From Palsa-744 sp036498265 (GTDB lineage: Bacteria; Actinomycetota; Thermoleophilia; Solirubrobacterales; Solirubrobacteraceae), in the NCBI GenBank assembly GCA_036498265.1, contig DASYFT010000005.1, forward strand, positions 186,001 to 250,000: a DNA stretch of 64,000 bases. Reading direction: 5' to 3'. This document shows, piece by piece, positions 35,399 to 42,523 of this stretch (its first letter is position 1; each line of letters starts with the position of its first letter). Below the pieces are notes generated by a model that was not told the origin of the DNA, did no database searches, and saw nothing but the letters and a program-made list of their open reading frames with translations. Both the position numbers and the translations under genes were made by a program.

Positions 35399-36823
35399 AT
35401 GCTCACTTCGCCTGGCCTCGTGGACACCCGGCCATCAGCAGCCGAGCGCCAACCAGCCCTCAATGGACCGTCGCCGGATGGGCGCGTCACCTACTTCGTT
35501 CGTGCTCCAGGACAACACGGATCTCTGCCGAGTCCGCACCGGAAAGCCGGAACCCCAACGGCATCGGGGCCGAATCACAGAAGCCTTCGCCGCCCACTGA
35601 TCGTGCTGGCGGTCGGCACGTTCGCAATAGGCACGGACGCGTTCGTGATCGGCGGTGTGCTGCCAGCGGTGGCTCGCAGCCTCGGCGTCTCGACAAGCTC
35701 GGCCGGTCTGCTTGTCACAGCCTTCGCCGTCGCCTACGCAGCCGGCGCGCCGATCCTTGCTGTGCTCGGGGCGCGCCTTGCCCGGCGAGCACTCCTGGTG
35801 TCGGCCCTAGCTCTGTTCGTTGCGGCCAACGTGCTCGCCGCGGCGTCGCCCAGCTACGTAATGGTGCTGATCGCGCGCGTCCTCGCCGCGCTCGCAGCCG
35901 CTGCATTCGTGCCAGCCGCCTCTGCCGTTGCAAGCTCGCTAGCCCCGAAGGAGTATCGCGGCCGGGCCCTGGCCACAGTGGTCGGGGGGATGACCGTCGC
36001 CCAAGTAGTCGGCGTCCCATTCGGCGCCTTCGTCGGGGCCTCGCTAGGTTGGCGATGGACGTTCATATTCATCGCCGCCGTGGGAGCGGGAGCCGCTCTG
36101 TCAGTTCGACTGTGGCTACCGAACGTCCAATCACCCGCTCCCGCCTCACTTCGCCAGCGACTGAATATCGCCGTGCGCCGGTCCACCTGGCCGCTGCTTC
36201 TGCAGACCACCCTGGCGATGGCGGCCGGTTTCAGCGTCTTGACCTACATCGGGCCCGTTCTGAGTCAGGCCGGGGGCTACCACGGTGCGATGATCAGCAT
36301 CGCGCTATTGGTGTTCGGCATCGCCTCCGTTGCCGGCAGCACGCTCGGCGGCCACCTCACCGACCGCTTCGGTCCGTTTCCCGTGGTCGTGGGCGGTCTC
36401 GCGGCACTCACCCTCGCAATGCTGGCGGTCAGCGTGACCACAGCAACGTCGGCCGGCTGGCTAGTACTCGTCGCGCTCATCGCGTGGGGCATGGGCGGTT
36501 GGACCTTCCCGCCTTCTCAGCAGCACCGACTGATCGCGACGGCACCTGATCAGCCAAGCGTCGTGCTCGGCCTGAACAGCTCCGCGATATACGCGGGCGC
36601 CGCCATCGGCGGAGCAGTAGGCGGCGTCGTACTACCTGCCGGAGCCACCTTCGTATCTGCCGTTGCGGCCGGGCTCGCCGCGTGCGCCTTCATCTGCGTC
36701 GCGGCGCAGCGCCACCTCGCCCCAGCCACCGGCACCTCTCAGCCCCCACGACCGCATGCATCTCGCCGGTCCGAGCCGGAGGTAGACGCCGCGCTGAGCG
36801 GCCAGGACTCCTCGATCCGGTAG
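35399..36823 (+). CDS. MFS transporter (DHA1-type efflux)
   Basis: The 474-residue protein has about 12 membrane spans after a ~60-residue hydrophilic N-terminal part, so the real start may be later, near the basic NHRSLRRPLIVL. Family features: FAIGTDAFVIGGVLPAVARS in TM1, the loop-2/3 region GARLARRALL, RALATVVGGMTVAQVVG with the motif-C-like GVPFGAFVGASLGWRWTF, and STLGGHLTDRFG at mid-protein. It probably exports a drug or metabolite under TetR control. Its stop codon lies inside att-like copy B. Confidence 0.92.
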   Translation: MLTSPGLVDTRPSAAERQPALNGPSPDGRVTYFVRAPGQHGSLPSPHRKAGTPTASGPNHRSLRRPLIVLAVGTFAIGTDAFVIGGVLPAVARSLGVSTSSAGLLVTAFAVAYAAGAPILAVLGARLARRALLVSALALFVAANVLAAASPSYVMVLIARVLAALAAAAFVPAASAVASSLAPKEYRGRALATVVGGMTVAQVVGVPFGAFVGASLGWRWTFIFIAAVGAGAALSVRLWLPNVQSPAPASLRQRLNIAVRRSTWPLLLQTTLAMAAGFSVLTYIGPVLSQAGGYHGAMISIALLVFGIASVAGSTLGGHLTDRFGPFPVVVGGLAALTLAMLAVSVTTATSAGWLVLVALIAWGMGGWTFPPSQQHRLIATAPDQPSVVLGLNSSAIYAGAAIGGAVGGVVLPAGATFVSAVAAGLAACAFICVAAQRHLAPATGTSQPPRPHASRRSEPEVDAALSGQDSSIR

Positions 36824-36887
36824 ACGATTGGCGCGCCCGGCGCAGGCCCTACGGTCGCGGGTTTGCGTATCAATCCCGCCCCCGCTA
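36821..36887 (+). repeat. att-like copy B (right end of island)
   Basis: Carries GGTCGCGGGTT (36853-36863) and AATCCCGCCCCCGCTA (36872-36887) of the tRNA-fMet 3' end, with eight extra bases in the T-loop position. It also shares about 30 bases of upstream flank with copy C. Confidence 0.7.
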
Positions 36888-36897
36888 TCACGAAAAG

Positions 36898-36914
36898 CCC
36901 CGCAAACCGCGGGG
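36898..36914 (+). terminator. rho-independent-type hairpin right of the island
   Basis: CCCCGC (36898-36903), loop AAACC, GCGGGG (36909-36914), preceded by AAAA and followed by TTGTCT. It is probably the original tRNA-fMet terminator, pushed away by the insertion. Confidence 0.65.
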
Positions 36915-36945
36915 TTGTCTCGTTGATGGAGAGGCCTTAGCGTCG

Positions 36946-37284
36946 CTACGCGGCCGATACGTGCTCCTCGACGACATAGGCGCGGGTCTTTGCCCGGTCG
37001 AGGAACTGGCCCTCGTCGGTTGCGATCTCCTCTCTGCCGAGCTTCGTGATCCACTCGTCGAAGCCTGAGCGGTCCTCCCAGACGAGCTCAGTCATGACGT
37101 CGAAGTCGATCGAGGGATCCTCGCGGTTGCCCTCGTGTCCGCGGAGGAGGTAGTTGCGCTTGTAGACCCGTGGCATCGGAGCGAAGCTCAACACGAGCGG
37201 GACGTGGTGGTTCTCGTAGTAGTCGATAAAGGCCTCCGGGGAGAGATCTGGGCGCTTGCTCAGATAGGCGTAAACCTTGTACAC
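36946..37284 (-). CDS. EthD-domain protein
   Basis: The 112-residue protein is a dimeric alpha-beta-barrel (ferredoxin-like) EthD protein: YKVYAYLSKRPDLSPEAFID, YYENHHVPLVLSF with the conserved His pair, and DVMTELVWEDRSGFDEW near the end. Relatives serve ether degradation or polyketide aromatic tailoring; specificity cannot be read. The GTG at 37284 is preceded by AGAGGAG, a clear ribosome-binding site. It is on the same strand as the downstream-lying SDR and cupin genes. Confidence 0.85.
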   Translation of the reverse strand: MYKVYAYLSKRPDLSPEAFIDYYENHHVPLVLSFAPMPRVYKRNYLLRGHEGNREDPSIDFDVMTELVWEDRSGFDEWITKLGREEIATDEGQFLDRAKTRAYVVEEHVSAA

Positions 37285-37317
37285 AGGTGCTCCTCTCGTG
37301 TGGCTTGGGGCCCGCTT

Positions 37318-37977
37318 TCAGCCGGAGCGGTCCAGGACCCCGTCGAGAGCTTGGTCGATCGACTGCTCTCCGCTGTTCACGTAGAGGATGCGGCGGGCGC
37401 TGCGGGAATCGGCAAGCAGGCGGGCGAGAACGCTTGCGACATCATCGCGCGGCACCGATCCGCGGAACGGCGCCGCGTCGATGCGGACGTGTCCGGTCCC
37501 CGCATCGTCGGTCAAGCCGCCAGGCCTCACGATCGTCCAATCCCGATCGCTTGCCGCTATCGCGGCATCGGCATCGGCCTTCGCGCGCAAATAGACTTCG
37601 ACCACCTCGTCGCCGGACGGCGGGTTCTCGGCGCCCGTGCTGCTGACCACGAGGTAACGCGGAGCGCCGGCGGCCGTGGCCGCACGCAGAAGCTTGATCG
37701 CGCCGTCGCGATCCATGCTGAGCTTGCGATCGGCTCCGCTGCCGGGTCCCGCGCCGGCGGCGAAGACGACGGCATCCGCGCCGTCGATCGCCCCGGTTAT
37801 CTCGTCGACGCTCGCCTGCTCCAGGTCGCAGAGGACAGGCGACGCTCCCGCTTGGGTGACGTCGGCGACGTGGTCGGGATTTCGAATCAGCCCGATGACC
37901 CGGTTGCCTTCGGCGGAAAGCAGCCGCGCCAGCCGCAACGCGATCTTGCCATGGGCACCCGCAATGGCCACGTTCAC
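37318..37977 (-). CDS. NAD(P)-binding atypical SDR (NmrA/YwnB-like)
   Basis: The 219-residue protein has the atypical SDR loop NVAIAGAHGKIALRLARLLS (2-21), then DADAVVFAAGAGPGSG, ATAAGAPRYLVVSSTGAENP and a PGGLTDDAGTG substrate-side segment. It lacks the classical YxxxK pair, as is normal for NmrA/YwnB-like proteins, which act as redox sensors or quinone/flavin reductases. GTG start six bases after a TAGGAT box. The EthD gene lies 33 bases downstream on the same strand. Confidence 0.87.
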   Translation of the reverse strand: MNVAIAGAHGKIALRLARLLSAEGNRVIGLIRNPDHVADVTQAGASPVLCDLEQASVDEITGAIDGADAVVFAAGAGPGSGADRKLSMDRDGAIKLLRAATAAGAPRYLVVSSTGAENPPSGDEVVEVYLRAKADADAAIAASDRDWTIVRPGGLTDDAGTGHVRIDAAPFRGSVPRDDVASVLARLLADSRSARRILYVNSGEQSIDQALDGVLDRSG

Positions 37978-37983
37978 GGCACG

Positions 37984-37989
37984 ATCCTA
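37984..37989 (-). promoter_or_regulatory. -10 box TAGGAT of the SDR gene
   Basis: Reverse-strand TAGGAT is 6 bases before GTG 37977. Confidence 0.55.
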
Positions 37990-38030
37990 CACGCGGATCT
38001 GCAGCAGATCGGCCCCATTTCGAGCGACGC

Positions 38031-38432
38031 TCAGTCACCCCACCAGTCTCGCTTGCCCTCCACATCCTCCCGCGGGTTCTCGCCGAGGCTGGGCGCGCCG
38101 AAGACGAGGATCTCGAGGCCCTCCGGGCCTGCCTCGTACCCTCGCCACGTACCCGGCGGAACGCGCACGACGTCCAACCTCTTGACCTCGACGATCTCGT
38201 CGTCGAGCTTCATCCGCCCGCTCCCGCCCAGGACCACGAAGACCTCCTCCTGCTCCTTGTGCGTGTGGCCGTACGGGAACCGGTAGCCGGGCGGGATGCG
38301 CTGATAGCTCAGGCCGGACCGCTCGAGCTCGAGCTCCTTGCCGGCGAGACGGAACTCGAGGCCAGGCGCGCCGTCGAAGTTCGACCCGACGTCCGCCGGA
38401 TCCTCTCTGAGGTTCCTGAGCGTGAACGGCAT
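38031..38432 (-). CDS. cupin-domain protein
   Basis: The 133-residue product is a single double-stranded beta-helix domain. The first cupin motif is GYRFPYGHTHKEQEEVFVVL, with metal ligands His, His and Glu, followed by GSGRMKLDDE. The second motif has VRVPPGTWRGYEAG, where the usual third His is replaced, so metal binding may be weak. These small cupins act as dioxygenases, isomerases or binding proteins. ATG lies six bases after a TAGAAT box. Confidence 0.87.
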   Translation of the reverse strand: MPFTLRNLREDPADVGSNFDGAPGLEFRLAGKELELERSGLSYQRIPPGYRFPYGHTHKEQEEVFVVLGGSGRMKLDDEIVEVKRLDVVRVPPGTWRGYEAGPEGLEILVFGAPSLGENPREDVEGKRDWWGD

Positions 38433-38438
38433 GTGTCG

Positions 38439-38444
38439 ATTCTA
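38439..38444 (-). promoter_or_regulatory. -10 box TAGAAT of the cupin gene
   Basis: Reverse-strand TAGAAT is 6 bases before ATG 38432. Confidence 0.6.
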
Positions 38445-38524
38445 GGTTTCAGGCTTCACACCGGCGCCCGCCGGGGCTGCCAGATCGCCGCGCACAGGCG
38501 CTGTAGCCGTGGCCGTGGTTCCGC

Positions 38525-38530
38525 TACCGT
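38525..38530 (+). promoter_or_regulatory. -10 box TACCGT of the VOC gene
   Basis: TACCGT lies 8 bases before ATG 38539. Confidence 0.45.
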
Positions 38531-38538
38531 CGAGCCCC

Positions 38539-38976
38539 ATGGCGATCCAACGCATGGACCACGTTGGGATCGTGGTCGACGACCTCGCCGCCGCGAAGGC
38601 GTTCTTCGTCGATCTCGGGCTCGAGCTGCAGGGCGAAGGATCGGTCGAGGGCGCGTGGGCGGACCGCGTGGTGGGCCTCGAGGGCATCCGCTCGGAGGTC
38701 GTGATGTTGCAGACCGCCGATGGCCACGGACGGCTCGAGCTGTCGAAGTTCCACGCCCCGTCGGCCCCAGGCGCAGACCGGGACGCGCCGGCGAACGCGC
38801 CGGGCATCCGCCATGTCACCTTCGAAGTCGACGACGTCGACGCCGCCGTCGCCGGCGTGCGAGCGCGAGGCGGAGAGCTCGTCGGCGAGGTGGAGAGCTA
38901 CCAGGACGTCTATCGGGTCTGCTACGTCCGCGGCCCGGAGGGGATCATCGTCGAGCTGGCGCAGCGGGTCAGCTGA
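38539..38976 (+). CDS. VOC / glyoxalase-fold protein
   Basis: The 145-residue product has two beta-alpha-beta-beta-beta modules: MDHVGIVVDDLAAAKAFFVD at the N-terminus and GIRHVTFEVDDVDAAVAGVR in the second half, ending in GPEGIIVELAQ. Metal-ligand positions are present as His (DHVG), His (RHVTF) and Glu (IVELA). Related proteins include lactoylglutathione lyases, ring-cleaving dioxygenases and antibiotic-binding proteins; the reaction cannot be assigned. Start chosen at 38539, eight bases after TACCGT. Confidence 0.87.
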   Translation: MAIQRMDHVGIVVDDLAAAKAFFVDLGLELQGEGSVEGAWADRVVGLEGIRSEVVMLQTADGHGRLELSKFHAPSAPGADRDAPANAPGIRHVTFEVDDVDAAVAGVRARGGELVGEVESYQDVYRVCYVRGPEGIIVELAQRVS

Positions 38977-39004
38977 GGCGCCGGCCGGCCCAGACCGCGA
39001 GTCC

Positions 39005-39502
39005 CTATGCGACAGCCTCGCGACCCCCCTCCGGAGCGATCGTTCTCGCCGGAGCGGTCGCATTCGCGAGACGCTCCATCAGCGTCGCAGCGATGGCGAG
39101 CATCTCCTGCTCGGCCGGAGACAGGCAACGCTCGATGGCGCCGGCCAGCCACTCGTGCCGTAGACCCATCAACTCGCCGACGACTCGTCGCCCGGCGGTG
39201 GTCACCTCGATGAGCAGCTTGCGGCCGTCCGCCGGATCGGGATGACGGTCCACGAGCCCGCGGCGCTCGAGGAACAGCACCATCTCGTGTGTCGACTGCG
39301 GGCGCATGTGCTCCTCGGCGGCCAATGCGGCGTTCGAGATGGGACCCTCCTCGACGATCCGGGCCAGGGCCAGAGCCTGCGGCATCGTGAGCTCGGCCGG
39401 GCCGAGTGGCGACTCTCGACGTAGCCGCGAACGCAGCCTCCGCATCGCCGCCGTGAGCGCGATCGCCGTCGCGATCGAGTCCGAATAAGCTTCCTCGCCC
39501 AT
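39005..39502 (-). CDS. MarR family regulator
   Basis: The 165-residue protein shows the winged-helix MarR pattern: LTMPQALALARIVEEGPISN, AALAAEEHMRPQSTHEMVLF, LERRGLVDRHPDPADGRKLL. A helical end (LSPAEQEMLAIAATLM) forms the dimer interface. I chose ATG 39502 because TAGCCT lies exactly seven bases before it; upstream ATGs at 39508 and 39559 are possible. It is divergent from the SnoaL-like gene at 39615, and two matching palindromes lie in the shared region. Confidence 0.9.
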   Translation of the reverse strand: MGEEAYSDSIATAIALTAAMRRLRSRLRRESPLGPAELTMPQALALARIVEEGPISNAALAAEEHMRPQSTHEMVLFLERRGLVDRHPDPADGRKLLIEVTTAGRRVVGELMGLRHEWLAGAIERCLSPAEQEMLAIAATLMERLANATAPARTIAPEGGREAVA

Positions 39503-39508
39503 ATCCAT

Positions 39509-39519
39509 CAGGCTACCTG
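39509..39519. promoter_or_regulatory. MarR operator 1 over the marR -10 box
   Basis: CAGGCTACCTG (CAGG-CTA-CCTG palindrome). It includes the reverse-strand TAGCCT box (39515 to 39510), so binding would give autorepression. Confidence 0.6.
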
Positions 39520-39576
39520 CTGAAACAGCGGAACGGACGGCCTGCAACTCGGCAAGCATATATTGAGCGAGGCTGA

Positions 39577-39597
39577 TAGATTCTCAGGCTACCTGAG
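39577..39597. promoter_or_regulatory. -10 box and MarR operator 2, SnoaL-like gene
   Basis: Forward TAGATT (39577-39582) is followed directly by CTCAGG-CTA-CCTGAG (39583-39597). The 15-base perfect palindrome covers the expected transcription start and repeats the 11-base core of operator 1. Confidence 0.6.
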
Positions 39598-39614
39598 GAA
39601 AGGAGACGGATGTC

Positions 39615-40076
39615 ATGGAACCCGGCTCGATCTCACCGGAGGAGGCCGCCGACCGACTCGCGATCCGCCAGTTGATCGACGCATACGCGCATTGCGCCGA
39701 CCGCCGCGACGCGGAGGGGCAGAAGGCACTCTTCACCGAGGACACCCACTTCGTCGTCTACATGAACGGCGCGGGCACCGAGCCCACCGAAGACCTCCAC
39801 GGGAGCGAGCAGCTGACCCCCGTGTTCGCGGCTCTCAAACAGTACGAAGTGACGATGCACTTCAACGGGCAGAGCACCGTGGCCTTCGACGGCGAGCGAG
39901 CCAACGGCGAGACCTACTGCATCGCCCACCACGTCTTTGCGGCGGACGGCGAGCGAAAGATCATGCTGGCGTATCTGCGATACCTCGACACCTTCGTAAG
40001 GCAACCCGGCGGCTGGCGGTTCGCGGAGCGCAACCTGTACCTCGAATTCAGCGACACGCGGGCACTCGGCGGATAG
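39615..40076 (+). CDS. SnoaL-like (NTF2-fold) protein
   Basis: The 153-residue product is an NTF2-fold protein of the SnoaL_4 type: RLAIRQLIDAYAHCADRRDA with the catalytic-type Tyr/Asp region, ALFTEDTHFVVYMNGAGTEP, VTMHFNGQSTVAFDGERANG and a closing WRFAERNLYLEFSDTRAL. Such proteins act as dehydratases or isomerases on small aromatic or steroid-like substrates. AGGAAAGGAG precedes the start. It is divergent from marR and has a MarR-type operator at its promoter, so its substrate is a good candidate MarR ligand. Confidence 0.83.
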   Translation: MEPGSISPEEAADRLAIRQLIDAYAHCADRRDAEGQKALFTEDTHFVVYMNGAGTEPTEDLHGSEQLTPVFAALKQYEVTMHFNGQSTVAFDGERANGETYCIAHHVFAADGERKIMLAYLRYLDTFVRQPGGWRFAERNLYLEFSDTRALGG

Positions 40077-40108
40077 TCGCCGGCGGCTCGAGGGACGACG
40101 CGCCTTAG

Positions 40109-40137
40109 TTGCGTATGTCACGAGCGAGTGGTAAGCT
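40109..40137 (+). promoter_or_regulatory. sigma-70-like promoter of the candidate sRNA
   Basis: TTGCGT (40109-40114), 17-base spacer, TAAGCT (40132-40137). No open reading frame follows within reach. Confidence 0.5.
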
Positions 40138-40143
40138 GGAGGC

Positions 40144-40270
40144 CTGGGGTCTTTCGTCGGAGGCGACGGTGGCCCCCACTATCGAGGCCGACTAGCGCGT
40201 AGGACTTGCGAAAGCCCTGCAAACCGGCCGACTGAGAGCGAAGGCCACTCGAAAGGGTGGCCTTCGTCGT
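40144..40270 (+). ncRNA. candidate structured small RNA (about 125 nt)
   Basis: Three stems can be drawn between the promoter above and the EamA stop. Stem 1: TGGGG (40145-40149) with CCCCA (40174-40178), enclosing CGTCG-GAGG-CGACG (40155-40168). Stem 2: AGG-A-CTT-GCGA-AAG-C-CCT (40201-40217), a stem with one mismatch and a GNRA tetraloop. Stem 3: the 10-base-pair hairpin at 40239-40266. GGCCGACT occurs twice (40186-40193, 40226-40233). No protein-like frame covers the region. The family is not recognised; SRP RNA, tmRNA and RNase P signatures are absent. Confidence 0.45.
40239..40266. terminator. 10-bp hairpin between sRNA and EamA gene
   Basis: CGAAGGCCAC (40239-40248) and GTGGCCTTCG (40257-40266) are perfect arms around an eight-base loop. 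It can end transcripts from both sides. Confidence 0.65.
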
Positions 40271-40291
40271 GCTCAGGGTGCCTCGTCCTGC

Positions 40292-41248
40292 TCAGCCCTG
40301 GGCCCCGGCCTCGCCAGGTTGCGCGGGCCCCGCTCCGGGGTCGGCCGGAGCCGTCCCCTGAGCCGCACTCGACCTGTCCGCCGCCGGGCCCGCGGGCTCG
40401 CGTGGCGGGCGGGCGAGAAGTATCGCCCCCGCGATCACGGTCGCGAACGCCAGCGTCCGCAGCACGCCCAGCGCGCCGCTGGGCACCGTCTCGTTCAGCA
40501 GCACCGGGCCGGCCGCGATCGGCAGCGCGTTCGCCAGCAGGGTTGCGATCCCCGCGATCGTCAGCGCCGCTCCCCGCTGGTAGCCGATCTGAAGCAGCGA
40601 GGTTCCGAGCAGGTATCCGAGCACGGCCGCGATCGCGAACAGCGTTCGAACGCCTCCGTGCGTCGCCAGCTTCGTCGAGATGTCCCCGCACGAGAACAGC
40701 AGTCCGCCGGCGATGCCGTCCGCGGCGGCGCCGCCCACGAACCGGCGGCCGACGGTGAGCACGAACGCGGCCGCGGCGCAGGTTCCGCCGAGCCACAGCC
40801 CGATCTGCACCAGCGATCCGGGGCTGCTCTGGTCGCCGCCTTCGATCAGCGACAGGGCGAGGAACAGCAGGCCCGCGACGGACACCGCCGCGCCGACGCT
40901 CTCGCGCCTGCTCAGCCGCCTGTGTGAGAGCCGGGCCGACGCGACCGCAAGGATGCCGATCCCGCCGGCCGCGACGCTCTGGACGAGCGCCAGCGGGGCG
41001 AGCGCGAGCGCCGTCACGTACAGCACGAAGCCGCCCGACTCCATCGCGAAGCCGGTCAGCCAGTCGCGGCTGCCGAGCAGCAGGCGCAGCGAGCGCAGCG
41101 GATGGCGCAAGGACAGCACAGGCAGGCCGCCGACGGCCTCGTGCTCGCGCAGGTAGGCGAGGCTGATGAGCGTCGTCGAGGCGAACGCGAGCACCAGCGC
41201 CACCGTCGTCCTGAGGTGGACCGATGAGCTCGCCAGCTCGGTGTGCAT
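40292..41248 (-). CDS. EamA/DMT-superfamily membrane transporter
   Basis: The 318-residue protein has about nine or ten hydrophobic helices in two related halves, typical of drug/metabolite transporters: TTVALVLAFASTTLISLAYL, SGGFVLYVTALALAPLALVQ, GGIGILAVASARLSHRRLSR, LFAIAAVLGYLLGTSLLQIG, LLANALPIAAGPVLLNETVP. The last ~35 residues are a Pro/Ala/Gly tail. Substrate unknown. I prefer ATG 41248; an upstream TTG at 41266 is in frame. It ends next to the strong hairpin at 40239-40266. Confidence 0.85.
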   Translation of the reverse strand: MHTELASSSVHLRTTVALVLAFASTTLISLAYLREHEAVGGLPVLSLRHPLRSLRLLLGSRDWLTGFAMESGGFVLYVTALALAPLALVQSVAAGGIGILAVASARLSHRRLSRRESVGAAVSVAGLLFLALSLIEGGDQSSPGSLVQIGLWLGGTCAAAAFVLTVGRRFVGGAAADGIAGGLLFSCGDISTKLATHGGVRTLFAIAAVLGYLLGTSLLQIGYQRGAALTIAGIATLLANALPIAAGPVLLNETVPSGALGVLRTLAFATVIAGAILLARPPREPAGPAADRSSAAQGTAPADPGAGPAQPGEAGAQG

Positions 41249-41398
41249 CCGCCTACTGAACCGCAACCCGCCCTCGCGTGACGTCCGGGTGGGACGCGGT
41301 CGGAGGGCCGACTGGCGCTTCCGTCGTGTGCCGCTGCTACTCGTTCCGGTCTTGGAAACCGCTCACCAGAGCCAGGCCGGAAGCGAGGAAAGACCGGG

Positions 41399-41653
41399 AT
41401 GACACACGAGGACAACGGCGTGGCGCCCGCGAGATGGCGCATCCAGATCCTCTCGCGGCCCCCGCAGCTGATCGGCATGGAGGACGCCGTCCCGCAGGAC
41501 GGCTGGGCCGTCCAGGAGGAGACCTCGGTGTTCAAGGACGGGAGGGCCGTGGGCCTCTACGGGAGCCTGTCCGCCAAGCCGGACGCCGCCAGCTGGAACC
41601 TGCGCTACGAGTGGATCGAGTCGCCGCCGGGAGCGCGTGAGCTGCTGACGTGA
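41399..41653 (+). CDS. small hypothetical protein (84 aa)
   Basis: ATG at 41399 follows GAGGAAAG by six bases, a good ribosome-binding site. The product looks like a small beta-rich domain (WRIQILSRPPQLIGMEDAVP, VFKDGRAVGLYGSLSAKP, then WNLRYEWIESPPG). No cysteine pair or membrane span. No family recognised. It stands alone between a divergent transporter gene and the HAD phosphatase gene. Confidence 0.55.
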   Translation: MTHEDNGVAPARWRIQILSRPPQLIGMEDAVPQDGWAVQEETSVFKDGRAVGLYGSLSAKPDAASWNLRYEWIESPPGARELLT

Positions 41654-41712
41654 CGGCCGGGCCGCGACGTCAGCGCTCCGGTGGCGCCGCCCCGACGGAT
41701 CGCCCCTAGCTG

Positions 41713-42369
41713 ATGCCCGACGCCGTGGTCTTCGATCTCGACGGCGTCCTGATCGACTCCGAGGTCGTCTGGAACGAGGCTCGCAGAGCCCTCACCGAGA
41801 GCGCCGGCGGCCACTGGCGGGAGGATGCGCAGCGGGCGATGATGGGCATGAGCTCGGTCGAGTGGTCCCGCTACATGAACGAGAACCTCGCGGTCCCGAT
41901 GCCGGCGCAGGACATATCCGCGGCGGTCGTGACCGGCGTCGAGCGTCTCTACCGCCGGCGGCTGCCACTCGTTCCCGGCGCCCGTGAGGCCGTCCTCGCC
42001 CTGGCACGCCGCTGGCCTCTGGCGATCGCCTCCTCGGCCAACCGCAGGCTCATCGATCTGGTGCTGGAGCTCGCCGGCCTCGATCGATGCTTCGAGGCGT
42101 CCGTCTCCTCCGAAGAGGTCCCGCGCGGAAAGCCGGCGCCGGACGTCTACCTGGAGGCGGCCAGGCGGATCGCTCACCCTCCCGACCGTTGCGCAGCAGT
42201 CGAGGACTCCGGCAACGGCATCCGAGCGGCCGCCCGCGCCGGCATGAGCGTCCTCGCCATCCCCAATCGCGAGTTCCCGCCAGAGCCGGACGCGCTCGCC
42301 GAAGCCGATGTGGTGCTCCCCTCGATCACCGAGCTGGGCGTCGGGGTGGTCGAGGGCCTGGACCGCTGA
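41713..42369 (+). CDS. HAD-superfamily hydrolase (beta-phosphoglucomutase-like)
   Basis: The 218-residue enzyme has all HAD motifs: I, VVFDLDGVLIDSE (5-17) with the nucleophile Asp; II, IASSANRRLID; III, Lys in PRGKPAPDVYL; IV, AVEDSGNGIRAA. A helical C1-type cap sits between motifs I and II, as in beta-phosphoglucomutases and 2-deoxyglucose-6-phosphatases. Likely substrate is a small sugar phosphate. ATG is close behind a TAGCTG hexamer. Confidence 0.92.
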   Translation: MPDAVVFDLDGVLIDSEVVWNEARRALTESAGGHWREDAQRAMMGMSSVEWSRYMNENLAVPMPAQDISAAVVTGVERLYRRRLPLVPGAREAVLALARRWPLAIASSANRRLIDLVLELAGLDRCFEASVSSEEVPRGKPAPDVYLEAARRIAHPPDRCAAVEDSGNGIRAAARAGMSVLAIPNREFPPEPDALAEADVVLPSITELGVGVVEGLDR

Positions 42370-42523
42370 GGCGCCGGGACCGCTGACTGCCGGCGTCGCG
42401 CGGCTCGTCTGCGCCGGCCCGGAGGCCATCCCGGCTGATCCCGGGTTGAACGCCACCCGGCCCGGTCTATCGCAGACGGCATGTTGACGAGGCTGCGAGC
42501 GGGCGCCTGACCGCTCGGCCTCC

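Noticed and set aside
36821..36887. A second tRNA gene
   Set aside because: Only a degenerate 3' end is present; no D-arm or anticodon stem can be formed, and the T-loop holds extra bases.
40141..40180. Possible 6C-type actinobacterial RNA motif
   Set aside because: Only one C-rich stretch is present, and the two six-C loops that define that motif are missing.
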